Shown: positions 7,861-15,313 of the stretch, piece by piece | Position numbering within the stretch: position 1 is the stretch's first letter | Layout: every line of letters starts with the position of its first letter | From: DASUBN01 sp036000105 | GTDB taxonomy: Bacteria > Pseudomonadota > Gammaproteobacteria > Natronospirales > REEB76 | Assembly (NCBI GenBank): GCA_036000105.1 | Contig: DASYGE010000006.1 | Span: 1 to 64,000, forward strand | Length of the DNA: 64,000 bases | Reading direction: 5' to 3' | Translations under genes and position numbers: made by a program | The notes under the pieces: model-generated | Told to the model about the DNA's origin: nothing | The model's input: only the letters and a program-made list of their open reading frames with translations | Database searches by the model: none

Positions 7861-8256
7861 ATGAGTATGACTGATCCCATCGCCGACATGTTCACCCGCA
7901 TCCGCAATGCCCAGATGGTGGGCCATGCGGAAGTCAGCATGCCGAACTCCAAGGTCAAGACCGAGATCGCGCGCCTGCTGAAGGACGAGGGCTACATCGA
8001 GGATTTCGCCAACCGCGAGACCGAAGGGAAGCCGGTCTTAAGCATCGCGCTCAAGTACCACGAAGGCCGCCCGGTCATCGACCGCCTGGAGCGGGTGAGC
8101 CGCCCCGGCCTGCGTGTCTATAAGCGCAAGGACCAGTTGCCCAAGGTGTTGGGCGGCCTGGGTGTGGCCATCGTGTCCACCCCCCAGGGTGTGATGAGCG
8201 ATCGCGCCGCGCGCGCCGCCGGCCAGGGCGGCGAAGTCATCGGCGTCGTCGCCTAA
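7861..8256 (+). CDS. rpsH: 30S ribosomal protein S8
   Basis: This 131-residue protein starts MSMTDPIADMFTRIRNAQM. The open frame extends upstream, but the ATG at 7861 matches the family start. The C-terminal SKGVMSDRAAR-type motif is present here as TPQGVMSDRAARAA. In E. coli S8 represses the spc operon by binding mRNA near rplE; that is known for the family, not shown here. Confidence 0.97.
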   Translation: MSMTDPIADMFTRIRNAQMVGHAEVSMPNSKVKTEIARLLKDEGYIEDFANRETEGKPVLSIALKYHEGRPVIDRLERVSRPGLRVYKRKDQLPKVLGGLGVAIVSTPQGVMSDRAARAAGQGGEVIGVVA

Positions 8257-8276
8257 ACGGATTCGAGGAAAAAGCC

Positions 8277-8810
8277 ATGTCCAGAATCGGGAAACAACCG
8301 ATCACGCTGCCGAAGGGTGTCGAAGCCAAGATCGACGCCAACAGCGTGACCATCAAGGCGCAGAAGGGCAGCTATACGCTGGTCCTGCACCCCGGCGTCG
8401 GCGTGACCAACGAGAACGGTGTGCTGCACGTGCAGCAGAAGTCGGAGCTGCAGGAGGCGAATGCCGCCACCGGCACCACCCGCGCGCTGCTCGCGAATGC
8501 GATCAAGGGCGTGACCGAAGGTTTCACCAAGAAGCTGGAACTGGTCGGCGTGGGTTACCGCGCCCAAGCCCAGGGCAAGATGCTGAATTTGACGCTCGGT
8601 TTCTCGCATCCGGTCTCCTACAAGGTCCCGGAAGGCATCACCATCGAGACACCGAGTCAGACCGAAGTGATCATCAAGGGCCTGGATCGACAGAAGGTCG
8701 GCCAGGTGGCTGCCGATATTCGCGGCTTCCGTCCGCCGGAGCCCTATAAGGGCAAGGGCGTGCGCTACTCGGACGAACGAGTGGTGCTCAAAGAAGCCAA
8801 GAAGAAGTAA
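8277..8810 (+). CDS. rplF: 50S ribosomal protein L6
   Basis: This 177-residue L6 has two tandem RNA-binding domains. The C-terminal one contains GFSHPV, IKGLDRQKVGQVAADIRGFRPPEPYKGKGVRY, and both are full length. L6 lies near the sarcin-ricin loop. The SD sequence is GAGGAAAA. Confidence 0.98.
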   Translation: MSRIGKQPITLPKGVEAKIDANSVTIKAQKGSYTLVLHPGVGVTNENGVLHVQQKSELQEANAATGTTRALLANAIKGVTEGFTKKLELVGVGYRAQAQGKMLNLTLGFSHPVSYKVPEGITIETPSQTEVIIKGLDRQKVGQVAADIRGFRPPEPYKGKGVRYSDERVVLKEAKKK

Positions 8811-8822
8811 GGGGTACGAGCG

Positions 8823-9191
8823 ATGGATAAGAAACCGATGGAAAAGAAGCTCGCGCGCCTGCGCCGCGCGCGCCGCGCACGTGCCAGGATCCACGAGCAG
8901 CGCGCGTTCCGGCTCACCGTGCACCGCACGCCGAGCCACATCTACGCGCAGATCATCGCCCCTGAAGGCAACAAGGTGGTGGTGGCTGCTTCCACGCTCG
9001 AGGCTGACATCAAGAAGGGCCTGAAGCACACCGGCAATACCGCCGCGGCTCAGGCAGTGGGCAAGGCGATCGCCGACAAGGCCAAGAAAGCCGGCATCAC
9101 CGCGGTCGCGTTCGACCGCTCCGGTTTCCGCTATCACGGACGGGTGAAGGCTCTGGCCGACGCCGCGCGTGAGAGTGGTCTGCAGTTTTAA
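8823..9191 (+). CDS. rplR: 50S ribosomal protein L18
   Basis: This 122-residue protein has a very basic N-terminus rich in Arg and Ala. It then has the RLTVHRTPSHIYAQII core and the C-terminal FDRSGFRYHGRVKALADAARESGL. It binds 5S rRNA together with L5. Length and order are standard. Confidence 0.98.
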   Translation: MDKKPMEKKLARLRRARRARARIHEQRAFRLTVHRTPSHIYAQIIAPEGNKVVVAASTLEADIKKGLKHTGNTAAAQAVGKAIADKAKKAGITAVAFDRSGFRYHGRVKALADAARESGLQF

Positions 9192-9200
9192 AGGTGAAAC

Positions 9201-9710
9201 ATGGCTAAATTCGACAACCTTCCGGAAAGCAACGACGGCCTGCAAGAGAAGCTGGTCTCCGTCAACCGCGTGGCCAAGGTGGTGAAGGGTGGACGCCTGT
9301 TCGGCTTCACCGCCCTCACCGTGGTCGGCGACGGCAACGGCAAGGTCGGCTTCGGCTACGGCAAGGCCCGCGAAGTGCCGAACGCCGTGACCAAAGCCAT
9401 GGAGCAGGCCCGCAAGAACCTGCAGAACGTGCAGTTGAAGGACGGCACGCTGTTCTACGCGATGCATGCGCGCCACGGCGCGACCCGCGTGTACATGCAG
9501 CCTGCTTCCGACGGTACCGGCATCATCGCCGGCGGCGCCATGCGCGCCGTGCTGGAAGTGGCCGGCGTGAAGAACGTGCTGGCCAAGAGCTACGGTTCGC
9601 GTAACCCGATCAACGTGGTGCGCGCGACGCTGAACGCCCTCACAGGTTACAGCTCGCCGCAGCAGATCGCCGCCAAGCGCGGCAAGTCCCTGGACGAGAT
9701 CAGGGGTTAA
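9201..9710 (+). CDS. rpsE: 30S ribosomal protein S5
   Basis: This 169-residue protein has the dsRBD-like N-domain with VSVNRVAKVVKGGRLFGFTAL. The C-domain has GTGIIAGGAMRAVLEVAGV and AKSYGSRNPINVVRATLNAL. It works with S4 in decoding fidelity. The residues around position 22-30, where spectinomycin-resistance changes occur, look normal. Confidence 0.98.
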   Translation: MAKFDNLPESNDGLQEKLVSVNRVAKVVKGGRLFGFTALTVVGDGNGKVGFGYGKAREVPNAVTKAMEQARKNLQNVQLKDGTLFYAMHARHGATRVYMQPASDGTGIIAGGAMRAVLEVAGVKNVLAKSYGSRNPINVVRATLNALTGYSSPQQIAAKRGKSLDEIRG

Positions 9711-9713
9711 GCC

Positions 9714-9905
9714 ATGACGAAGAGCAACAAACAGATCAAGGTCACGCAGGTGAAGAGCTCCTTCGGGCGGCTCAAGAACCATCGTGATTGCGTGCGCGGC
9801 CTGGGGCTGCGCCGTATGCATCACAGCGTGATGGTGCAGGACACCCCTGAAGTACGCGGCATGATCGCGAAGGTGTCTTACATGGTCCGCGTCGAGGAGA
9901 AATGA
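9714..9905 (+). CDS. rpmD: 50S ribosomal protein L30
   Basis: This 63-residue protein has the family core KVTQVKSSFGRLKNHRDCVRGLGLRRMHHSV. Its stop overlaps the rplO start (ATGA). Small size and position between rpsE and rplO agree with L30. Confidence 0.97.
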   Translation: MTKSNKQIKVTQVKSSFGRLKNHRDCVRGLGLRRMHHSVMVQDTPEVRGMIAKVSYMVRVEEK

Positions 9906-10348
9906 ACGTGACGATGCGTCTGAACACACTCTCTCCCGCCGTCGGCAGCAAGACCGGCAAGAAGCGTCTTGGCCGCGGCATCGGTTCGGGCCTGGGCAAG
10001 ACCTCGGGCAAGGGCCACAAGGGCCAGTACGCCCGCAAGGGCGGCTACCACAAGGTGGGCTTCGAAGGCGGTCAGATGCCGCTGCAGCGCCGCCTGCCCA
10101 AGGTCGGGTTCCGTTCGCACATGAAGGCCAGCCGCGCCGAAGTGCGCCTGGACGCGCTCGCCCGGGTCGAGGCGGATGTCATCGACGTGCTCGCGCTCAA
10201 GGCTGCGGGCCTGGTGTCGCTGGGCACCGAGAAGGTGAAAGTGGTGCTCGCCGGCGAACTCAAGAAGAAAGTCACGCTCAAGGGCGTGCAGGCCACCAAG
10301 GGTGCCCGTGCCGCCATCGAGGCGGCCGGCGGCACGCTGGAGGACTGA
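9902..10348 (+). CDS. rplO: 50S ribosomal protein L15
   Basis: This 148-residue protein has the glycine/lysine-rich N-terminus (KKRLGRGIGSGLGKTSGKGHKGQ), followed by FEGGQMPLQRRLPK. It ends AAGGTLE, as usual. The ATG at 9902 has GAGGAGAA upstream; a second in-frame ATG lies at 9914. Confidence 0.97.
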   Translation: MNVTMRLNTLSPAVGSKTGKKRLGRGIGSGLGKTSGKGHKGQYARKGGYHKVGFEGGQMPLQRRLPKVGFRSHMKASRAEVRLDALARVEADVIDVLALKAAGLVSLGTEKVKVVLAGELKKKVTLKGVQATKGARAAIEAAGGTLED

Positions 10349-10353
10349 TCTAA

Positions 10354-11718
10354 GTGTCTCGTAACGGCGGCAGCATGTTCGGGTCCCTGGGCGAGATCGG
10401 TAAATTGACCGATCTGCGTCGGCGCCTGCTGTTCCTCGGGGGCGCGCTCGTGGTGTTCCGCATCGGCACCCATATCCCGGTGCCGGGCATCGATCCCGCG
10501 CAGCTCGCGCGCCTCTTCGGGCAGCATACCGGCGGCATCCTGGACATGTTCAACATGTTCTCGGGCGGCGCCTTGAAGCGCCTCTCGATCTTCGCCCTTG
10601 GCGTCATGCCCTATATATCCGCTTCTATCATCATGCAGATGCTGGCGGTGGTGGTGCCTTCACTGGAGGCCTTGCGCAAGGAAGGCCAGTCCGGCCAGCG
10701 TGTGATCACCCGTTACACCCGTTATGCCACCGTGGGCTTGGCGTTCTTCCAGGCCCTGGGTGCCGCCATCGCGCTGCAGAGCCAGGGCATCGCGATCCAT
10801 GCCGGCCCGAGCTTCCTGCTCACCGCCACCATCAGTCTCGTGACCGGTACCATGTTCCTCATGTGGCTGGGCGAGCAGGTGACCGAGCGCGGCGTGGGCA
10901 ACGGCATCTCGATGATCATCTTCGCCGGCATCATCTCCGGTCTGCCGGCGGCTTTCGGCGGCACCCTGGACCTGGTGCGCACCGGCCAGATGAACCCGCT
11001 CATGGCCATCGTGATCCTGGCCCTGGTGCTCGGCGTGACGGCCTTCGTGGTGTTCGTGGAGCGCGCCCAGCGGCGCATCACCGTGAACTACGCGAAGCGC
11101 CAGCAGGGCCGGCGCATGTATGCGGCCCAGACGAGCCATCTGCCGCTCAAGATGAACATGTCCGGCGTGATCCCGCCGATCTTCGCGTCTTCGATCATCC
11201 TGTTCCCGGCGACCCTGGGCAACTGGTTCGGCGCCTCCCACCCTTCCTCGGCGGTCGGCCAGATGGTGGTGGACGGCTTGCAGAAGTTCGCCGCGGTGAT
11301 GTCACCGGGCCAGCTGGTCTATGACCTGGTGTATGCGTTCCTGATCATGTTCTTCTGCTTCTTCTACACCTCACTGGTGTTCAACTCGCGCGAGACCGCC
11401 GAGAACCTGAAGAAGTCCGGCGCCTTCATCCCCGGCATCCGTCCCGGCCAGCAGACCGCCGCCTACATCGATAGCGTGCTGACCAAGCTGACCCTGTGGG
11501 GCGCCCTGTACGTGACCGGCGTGTGCCTCTTGCCCGAGATATTGATCGTGTATTGGAACGTGCCCTTCTATTTCGGCGGCACGTCGCTCTTGATCGACGT
11601 GGTGGTGGTCATGGACTTCATGGCCCAGTTGCAGGCCCACATGATGTCCCACCAGTACGAGGGGCTGTTGCGCAAGGCCAACCTCAAGGGCTACGGCAGC
11701 GCGGGCCAGATCCGCTGA
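10354..11718 (+). CDS. secY: Protein translocase subunit SecY
   Basis: This 454-residue polytopic protein forms the central channel of the SecYEG translocon in the inner membrane. Family signatures are GTHIPVPGID near residue 30, the plug region GGALKRLSIFALGVMPYISASII (about 70-92), and the cytosolic loop SHLPLKMNMSGVIPPIFASS. About ten membrane segments can be traced. A GTG start at 10354 follows rplO by 5 bases; an internal ATG seven codons later is an alternative. Confidence 0.97.
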   Translation: MSRNGGSMFGSLGEIGKLTDLRRRLLFLGGALVVFRIGTHIPVPGIDPAQLARLFGQHTGGILDMFNMFSGGALKRLSIFALGVMPYISASIIMQMLAVVVPSLEALRKEGQSGQRVITRYTRYATVGLAFFQALGAAIALQSQGIAIHAGPSFLLTATISLVTGTMFLMWLGEQVTERGVGNGISMIIFAGIISGLPAAFGGTLDLVRTGQMNPLMAIVILALVLGVTAFVVFVERAQRRITVNYAKRQQGRRMYAAQTSHLPLKMNMSGVIPPIFASSIILFPATLGNWFGASHPSSAVGQMVVDGLQKFAAVMSPGQLVYDLVYAFLIMFFCFFYTSLVFNSRETAENLKKSGAFIPGIRPGQQTAAYIDSVLTKLTLWGALYVTGVCLLPEILIVYWNVPFYFGGTSLLIDVVVVMDFMAQLQAHMMSHQYEGLLRKANLKGYGSAGQIR

Positions 11719-11771
11719 TTTCAAGGTTTCTTAGGCGGCGGCCCATCGAGGTCTGCCGCGGGAGTTAGGTG

Positions 11772-11888
11772 ATGAAAGTACGTGCATCGGTGAAGAAGAT
11801 CTGCCGTAACTGCAAGATCGTGCGGCGTGGCGGCGTGGTGAAGGTCATCTGCAGCAGCGATGCCCGGCATAAGCAGCGCCAGGGCTAA
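11772..11888 (+). CDS. rpmJ: 50S ribosomal protein L36
   Basis: This short 38-residue gene reads MKVRASVKKICRNCKIVRRG and ends with HKQRQG. It carries the zinc-ribbon ligands Cys11, Cys14, Cys27 and His33, so it is the zinc-binding form. It sits between secY and rpsM as expected, with GGAGTTAGGTG as the ribosome-binding site. Confidence 0.95.
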   Translation: MKVRASVKKICRNCKIVRRGGVVKVICSSDARHKQRQG

Positions 11889-11903
11889 GGGCGCGGTTAC
11901 ACG

Positions 11904-11961
11904 TTGATTTTAGTAGGAATTTCTGGCAAAATTACCCGTTTTCGCCCTGCGTTTAGCAGGG
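11904..11961 (+). promoter_or_regulatory. Possible alpha-operon promoter and leader hairpin
   Basis: TTGATT at 11904-11909 is followed after 17 bases by CAAAAT at 11927-11932, a weak -35/-10 pair in an AT-rich island. A CCCTGC/GCAGGG hairpin (11945-11961) follows just before the rpsM ribosome-binding site. In E. coli the alpha leader is where S4 represses translation. The arrangement is compatible with that, but neither promoter nor regulation is proven. Confidence 0.45.
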
Positions 11962-11979
11962 TGAGCTGAGGAAAGGCAC

Positions 11980-12363
11980 ATGGCCCGTATCGCAGGCATA
12001 AACATCCCGGCCAACAAGCATGCCGTCATCGGCTTGCAGAGCATCTTTGGCATCGGTCGAAACCGCGCCAAGTGGATCTGCACCGAGGCGGGTGTGAAGC
12101 CGGAGACCAAGGTGAAGGATCTGACCGACGCCGAAGTGGAGGCCCTGCGCATCCAGGTGGCGCGCTTCACGGTGGAGGGCGATCTGCGCCGCGAAGTCTC
12201 CATGAGCATCAAGCGCTTGATGGATCTCGGCTGCTACCGCGGCCTGCGCCATCGCCGCGGCATGCCGGTGCGCGGCCAGCGTACCCGCACCAACGCACGC
12301 ACCCGTAAGGGCCGCCGCAAGCAGGCGGGCCCGATGATGAAGCCGGCCCCGTCCGCTTCCTGA
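11980..12363 (+). CDS. rpsM: 30S ribosomal protein S13
   Basis: This 127-residue protein begins MARIAGINIPANKHAVIGL and carries GCYRGLRHRRGMPVRGQRTRTNARTRKG near the C-terminus. The tail is a few residues longer than usual (GPMMKPAPSAS). S13 contacts the P-site tRNA and the large subunit. Confidence 0.98.
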   Translation: MARIAGINIPANKHAVIGLQSIFGIGRNRAKWICTEAGVKPETKVKDLTDAEVEALRIQVARFTVEGDLRREVSMSIKRLMDLGCYRGLRHRRGMPVRGQRTRTNARTRKGRRKQAGPMMKPAPSAS

Positions 12364-12401
12364 TCCCGATAAACCGTTAAAGACAGATAGCAGGAATTCA
12401 C

Positions 12402-12869
12402 ATGGCAGACGAGAAGACGCCGAGCCCCGCAGCCCCAGACGCTGCTGCAGCTACGCCCCCCGCCGCAGGCGCTGCGGCTCCGGCCGCTGTTGCTGCTGCC
12501 CCGCGCAAGCGCGCCAAGAAGACCGTGGTGGATGCCATCGCGCACGTGCATGCGTCGTTCAACAACACGATCATCACCATCACCGACCGCCAGGGCAACG
12601 TGCTCTGCTGGGCGACCTCCGGCGGCTCTGGCTTCCGCGGCTCGCGCAAGTCCACGCCGTTCGCGGCGCAGGTGGCCGCTGAGAAGGCCGGTATCGCGGC
12701 CCAGGAATATGGCGTCAAGAATCTGGAAGTGCAGGTGAAGGGTCCCGGTCCCGGCCGCGAGTCCGCGGTCCGTTCGCTGCACAACATCGGTTTCAAGATC
12801 GCGAACATCTCGGACGTGACGCCCATCCCGCACAACGGATGCCGTCCGCCCAAGAAGCGCCGCGTTTAA
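12402..12869 (+). CDS. rpsK: 30S ribosomal protein S11 with alanine/proline-rich N-terminal extension
   Basis: The conserved S11 core begins around residue 43 (VVDAIAHVHASFNNTIITITD) and runs to the end PHNGCRPPKKRRV. The protein is 155 residues, while the family is usually near 129. The extra 25-30 residues are almost entirely Ala and Pro after an acidic MADEKTPS start. The ATG at 12402 has a usable site (AGGAATT) upstream and no internal start fits better, so the extension appears real. S11 forms the platform near the mRNA exit. Confidence 0.96.
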   Translation: MADEKTPSPAAPDAAAATPPAAGAAAPAAVAAAPRKRAKKTVVDAIAHVHASFNNTIITITDRQGNVLCWATSGGSGFRGSRKSTPFAAQVAAEKAGIAAQEYGVKNLEVQVKGPGPGRESAVRSLHNIGFKIANISDVTPIPHNGCRPPKKRRV

Positions 12870-12880
12870 GAGGTTAGATC

Positions 12881-13501
12881 ATGGCACGTTATCTCGGACC
12901 CAAATGCAAACTGTCCCGCCGCGAGGGCACGGATCTGTTCCTCAAGAGCAGCATCCGGCCGCTCGAGTCGAAGTGCAAACTCGAGACCCTTCCGGGGCAG
13001 CACGGCGCCAAGCGTAACCGCCTGTCGGATTACGGCATCCAACTGCGCGAGAAGCAGAAGCTGCGCCGTATGTACGGCGTGCTGGAACGGCAGTTCCGCC
13101 GCTACTACAAGGAAGCCGCGCGCCGCACCGGTGCCACCGGTCAGACGCTGCTGCAGATCCTCGAATGCCGCCTGGATAACGTGGTGTACCGCATGGGTTT
13201 CGCGGCCACCCGCGCCGAAGCCCGCCAGCTCGTCAGCCACAAGGCCATCGAGGTGAACGGCAAGGGCGTGAACATCGCGTCCTATCAGGTCAAGGCCGAG
13301 GACGTGATCTCGATCCGCGAGGTCTCCAAGAAGCAATTGCGTATCCAGTCCGCCCTGCAGATCGCCAAGCAGGTGGGTTTCCCGGAGTGGGTCGAAGTGG
13401 ACGACCAGAAGATGAGCGGCAAGTTCAAGGCGGTGCCCGAGCGCGCCGAGTTCCTGCCGGACATCAACGAGAATCTGGTGGTCGAGCTCTACTCCAAGTA
13501 A
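12881..13501 (+). CDS. rpsD: 30S ribosomal protein S4
   Basis: At 206 residues it is full length. It starts MARYLGPKCKLSRREGTDLFL and holds the S4 RNA-binding domain with RLDNVVYRMGFAATRAEARQLVSHKAI. It is a primary assembly protein and, in E. coli, the alpha-operon repressor. The length and the TDL loop are those of the zinc-free type. Confidence 0.98.
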   Translation: MARYLGPKCKLSRREGTDLFLKSSIRPLESKCKLETLPGQHGAKRNRLSDYGIQLREKQKLRRMYGVLERQFRRYYKEAARRTGATGQTLLQILECRLDNVVYRMGFAATRAEARQLVSHKAIEVNGKGVNIASYQVKAEDVISIREVSKKQLRIQSALQIAKQVGFPEWVEVDDQKMSGKFKAVPERAEFLPDINENLVVELYSK

Positions 13502-13527
13502 TCGGTTTTTAGCGAGGGTCTTTCCCC

Positions 13528-14517
13528 ATGCAGGGTTCAGTAACGGAATTCTTGAAGCCACGCCTAGTCGGCGTGCAGGCCCAGTCAGAGCACCAGGCAC
13601 GTGTGGTGCTCGAGCCGTTGGAGCGGGGCTTCGGCCATACGCTCGGCAACGCGCTGCGCCGTATCCTCCTGTCTTCCATGCCCGGCGCCGCTGCGGTGGA
13701 AGCCGAGATCGAAGGCGTGCTCCACGAGTACACCACCATCGAAGGCGTCCAGGAAGACGTGGTGGACATCCTGCTTAACCTGAAGCAGCTCGCCATCCGC
13801 ATGCACACGCGCGATGAAGCCACCCTCACCCTGGCCAAGAAGGGCCCGGGCGTGGTGAAGGCCTCCGACATCCAGTTGGATCACGACGTCGAGATCGTGA
13901 ACAAGGACCTCGTGATCGCGCACCTGAACAGCGCGGGCTCCCTCAACATGAAGCTCAAGGTGAAGCGCGGCCGCGGCTACCAGCCGGCCAACCAGCGCCT
14001 GCAGTTCGAGGAAGAGAGTCGTCCCATCGGCCGTCTGCAGATGGATGCCTCCTTCAGCCCCGTGCGTCGCGTGACCTATAACGTCGAGAGCGCCCGCGTC
14101 GAGCAGCGCACCGATCTGGACAAGCTGGTCATCGACATCGAGACCAACGGCACCATCGAGCCGGAGGAAGCCATCCGCCGGGCGGCGACCATCCTGTCCG
14201 AGCAGCTGGCTGCGTTCGTGGACCTGAAGGGTCGCGATCAGGGCCACGGTGTCGGCGGCGAGGCACATTTCGATCCGATCCTGCTGAAGCCGGTGGACGA
14301 GCTGGAGCTGACCGTGCGCTCTGCCAACTGTCTCAAGCAGGAGAACATCCAGTACATCGGCGACCTGGTGCAGAAGACCGAGGTCGAGCTGCTGAAGACG
14401 CCGAACCTGGGCAAGAAGTCGCTCACCGAGATCAAGGACGTGCTGGCTCAGCACAACCTGTCCCTCGGCATGAAGATCGAGAGTTGGCCGCCGGCTGGTC
14501 TCAAGAAGACCGCCTAA
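13528..14517 (+). CDS. rpoA: RNA polymerase alpha subunit
   Basis: This 329-residue protein has two domains. The N-terminal domain dimerises and assembles polymerase; it has LEPLERGFGHTLGNALRRILLSSMPG near residue 30. The C-terminal domain (about residues 250-320) contacts UP elements and activators; it has RSANCLKQENIQYIGDLVQKTE and LGKKSLTEIKDVL. The length is equal to that of E. coli. An unusually long hairpin-filled gap separates it from rplQ. Confidence 0.98.
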   Translation: MQGSVTEFLKPRLVGVQAQSEHQARVVLEPLERGFGHTLGNALRRILLSSMPGAAAVEAEIEGVLHEYTTIEGVQEDVVDILLNLKQLAIRMHTRDEATLTLAKKGPGVVKASDIQLDHDVEIVNKDLVIAHLNSAGSLNMKLKVKRGRGYQPANQRLQFEEESRPIGRLQMDASFSPVRRVTYNVESARVEQRTDLDKLVIDIETNGTIEPEEAIRRAATILSEQLAAFVDLKGRDQGHGVGGEAHFDPILLKPVDELELTVRSANCLKQENIQYIGDLVQKTEVELLKTPNLGKKSLTEIKDVLAQHNLSLGMKIESWPPAGLKKTA

Positions 14518-14529
14518 GGGCTGATCCTG

Positions 14530-14642
14530 CTGGAAATGCCGCCCGGGCATTTCCAGCCCGGAAAGCGCGAAGTGGATTCGCGCTTTCCGCTTCAAGAACG
14601 AAGTGTGAGTATTTTTAGACGACGGCGAATCCATTCGCCGTT
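14530..14642. repeat. Three perfect stem-loops between rpoA and rplQ
   Basis: Three consecutive inverted repeats fill this gap. The first is an 11-bp stem 14530-14540/14546-14556 (CTGGAAATGCC arms, loop GCCCG). The second is a 13-bp stem 14559-14571/14577-14589 (loop GTGGA). The third is a 9-bp stem 14622-14630/14633-14641. In E. coli rpoA and rplQ are nearly contiguous, so both the 143-base spacing and the structures are unusual. They may be REP-like palindromes, an mRNA-processing or stability element, or partial terminators that lower rplQ expression. Confidence 0.75.
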
Positions 14643-14660
14643 CTTATTGGGAAAAGAAGA

Positions 14661-15194
14661 ATGCGTCACCAGAATATCGGCAGACAACTCAGCCGCAACA
14701 GTTCCCACCGGGCGGCACTGATGCGCAACATGGCCTCGGCGCTGCTGCGCTACGAGACCATCCGCACCACCGTGCCCAAGGCCAAGGAGCTGCGTCGCGT
14801 GGTCGAGCCGCTCATCACCATGGCGAAGATCGACAGCGTGGCCAAGCGCCGCCTGGCGTTCGCCCGTCTGCGTGACGAGGCCATCGTGGCCAAGCTGTTC
14901 ACGGACTTAGGGCCCCATTACAAGACCCGTCCGGGCGGGTATCTGCGCATCCTGAAGCACGGCCTGCGTCCGGGCGACAACGCCCCCATGGCGGTGGTAC
15001 AGCTCGTGGATCGCGCCGAGATCGTGCAGTCCGCCGCTGGCGAGAAGCCGGCGAAGGCCGAGAAGGCCCCCAAGGCGGAGAAGCAGGCCAAGGCTGAGAA
15101 GTCTGCCAAGAAGGCCGCTCCCAAGAAAGAAGAGAAGGCGAAGGCTGAGAAGAAGCCTGCCGCCAAGAAGGCCACGAAGAAGGCTGACAAGTAA
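14661..15194 (+). CDS. rplQ: 50S ribosomal protein L17 with lysine/alanine-rich tail
   Basis: The core (about residues 1-120) is normal L17, starting MRHQNIGRQLSRNSSHR and including LRYETIRTTVPKAKELR and TRPGGYLRILK. The protein is 177 residues, about 50 longer than the E. coli protein. The C-terminal extension from residue 130 is built of repeated KAEKAP/KAEKQAKAEK units, then KKAAPKKEEKAKAEKK. Such a tail resembles histone-H1-like basic repeats and is probably flexible and RNA-binding; this is inference. A terminator follows. Confidence 0.97.
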   Translation: MRHQNIGRQLSRNSSHRAALMRNMASALLRYETIRTTVPKAKELRRVVEPLITMAKIDSVAKRRLAFARLRDEAIVAKLFTDLGPHYKTRPGGYLRILKHGLRPGDNAPMAVVQLVDRAEIVQSAAGEKPAKAEKAPKAEKQAKAEKSAKKAAPKKEEKAKAEKKPAAKKATKKADK

Positions 15195-15221
15195 TCTCCA
15201 GCGCCAAAGCTACGAAGAACA

Positions 15222-15250
15222 AAAAAGCCGGGCTCAAGCCCGGCTTTTTT
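15222..15250. terminator. Intrinsic terminator after rplQ
   Basis: The arms AAAAAAGCCGG (15222-15232) and CCGGCTTTTTT (15240-15250) form an 11-bp stem with a 7-base loop, flanked by A and T runs. It closes the ribosomal operon and can also serve the convergent transporter gene. Confidence 0.9.
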
Positions 15251-15255
15251 ATGAT

Positions 15256-15308
15256 GTACAGGGATGTACTAACGTCGCGGGAGGCATGGATGCCGGGAGC
15301 GACGGTAC
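15256..15308. repeat. Nested palindrome with GGGA loops
   Basis: GTACA/TGTAC (15256-15260/15265-15269, loop GGGA) is followed by an outer stem CGTCGC/GCGACG (15273-15278/15299-15304). That stem encloses GGCA/TGCC (15283-15286/15291-15294). GGGA separates the stems on both sides, and a GTAC at 15305-15308 could pair back to 15256. The cloverleaf-like design and GGGA spacers resemble the cluster at 536-652, suggesting one family of intergenic element. Confidence 0.6.
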
Positions 15309-15313
15309 GTTCT

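Noticed and set aside
8253..9929. 558-codon open frame on the minus strand across rplF-rplR-rpsE-rpmD
   Set aside because: It is antisense to four certain ribosomal genes in GC-rich sequence, where long shadow frames are expected; no recognisable domain.
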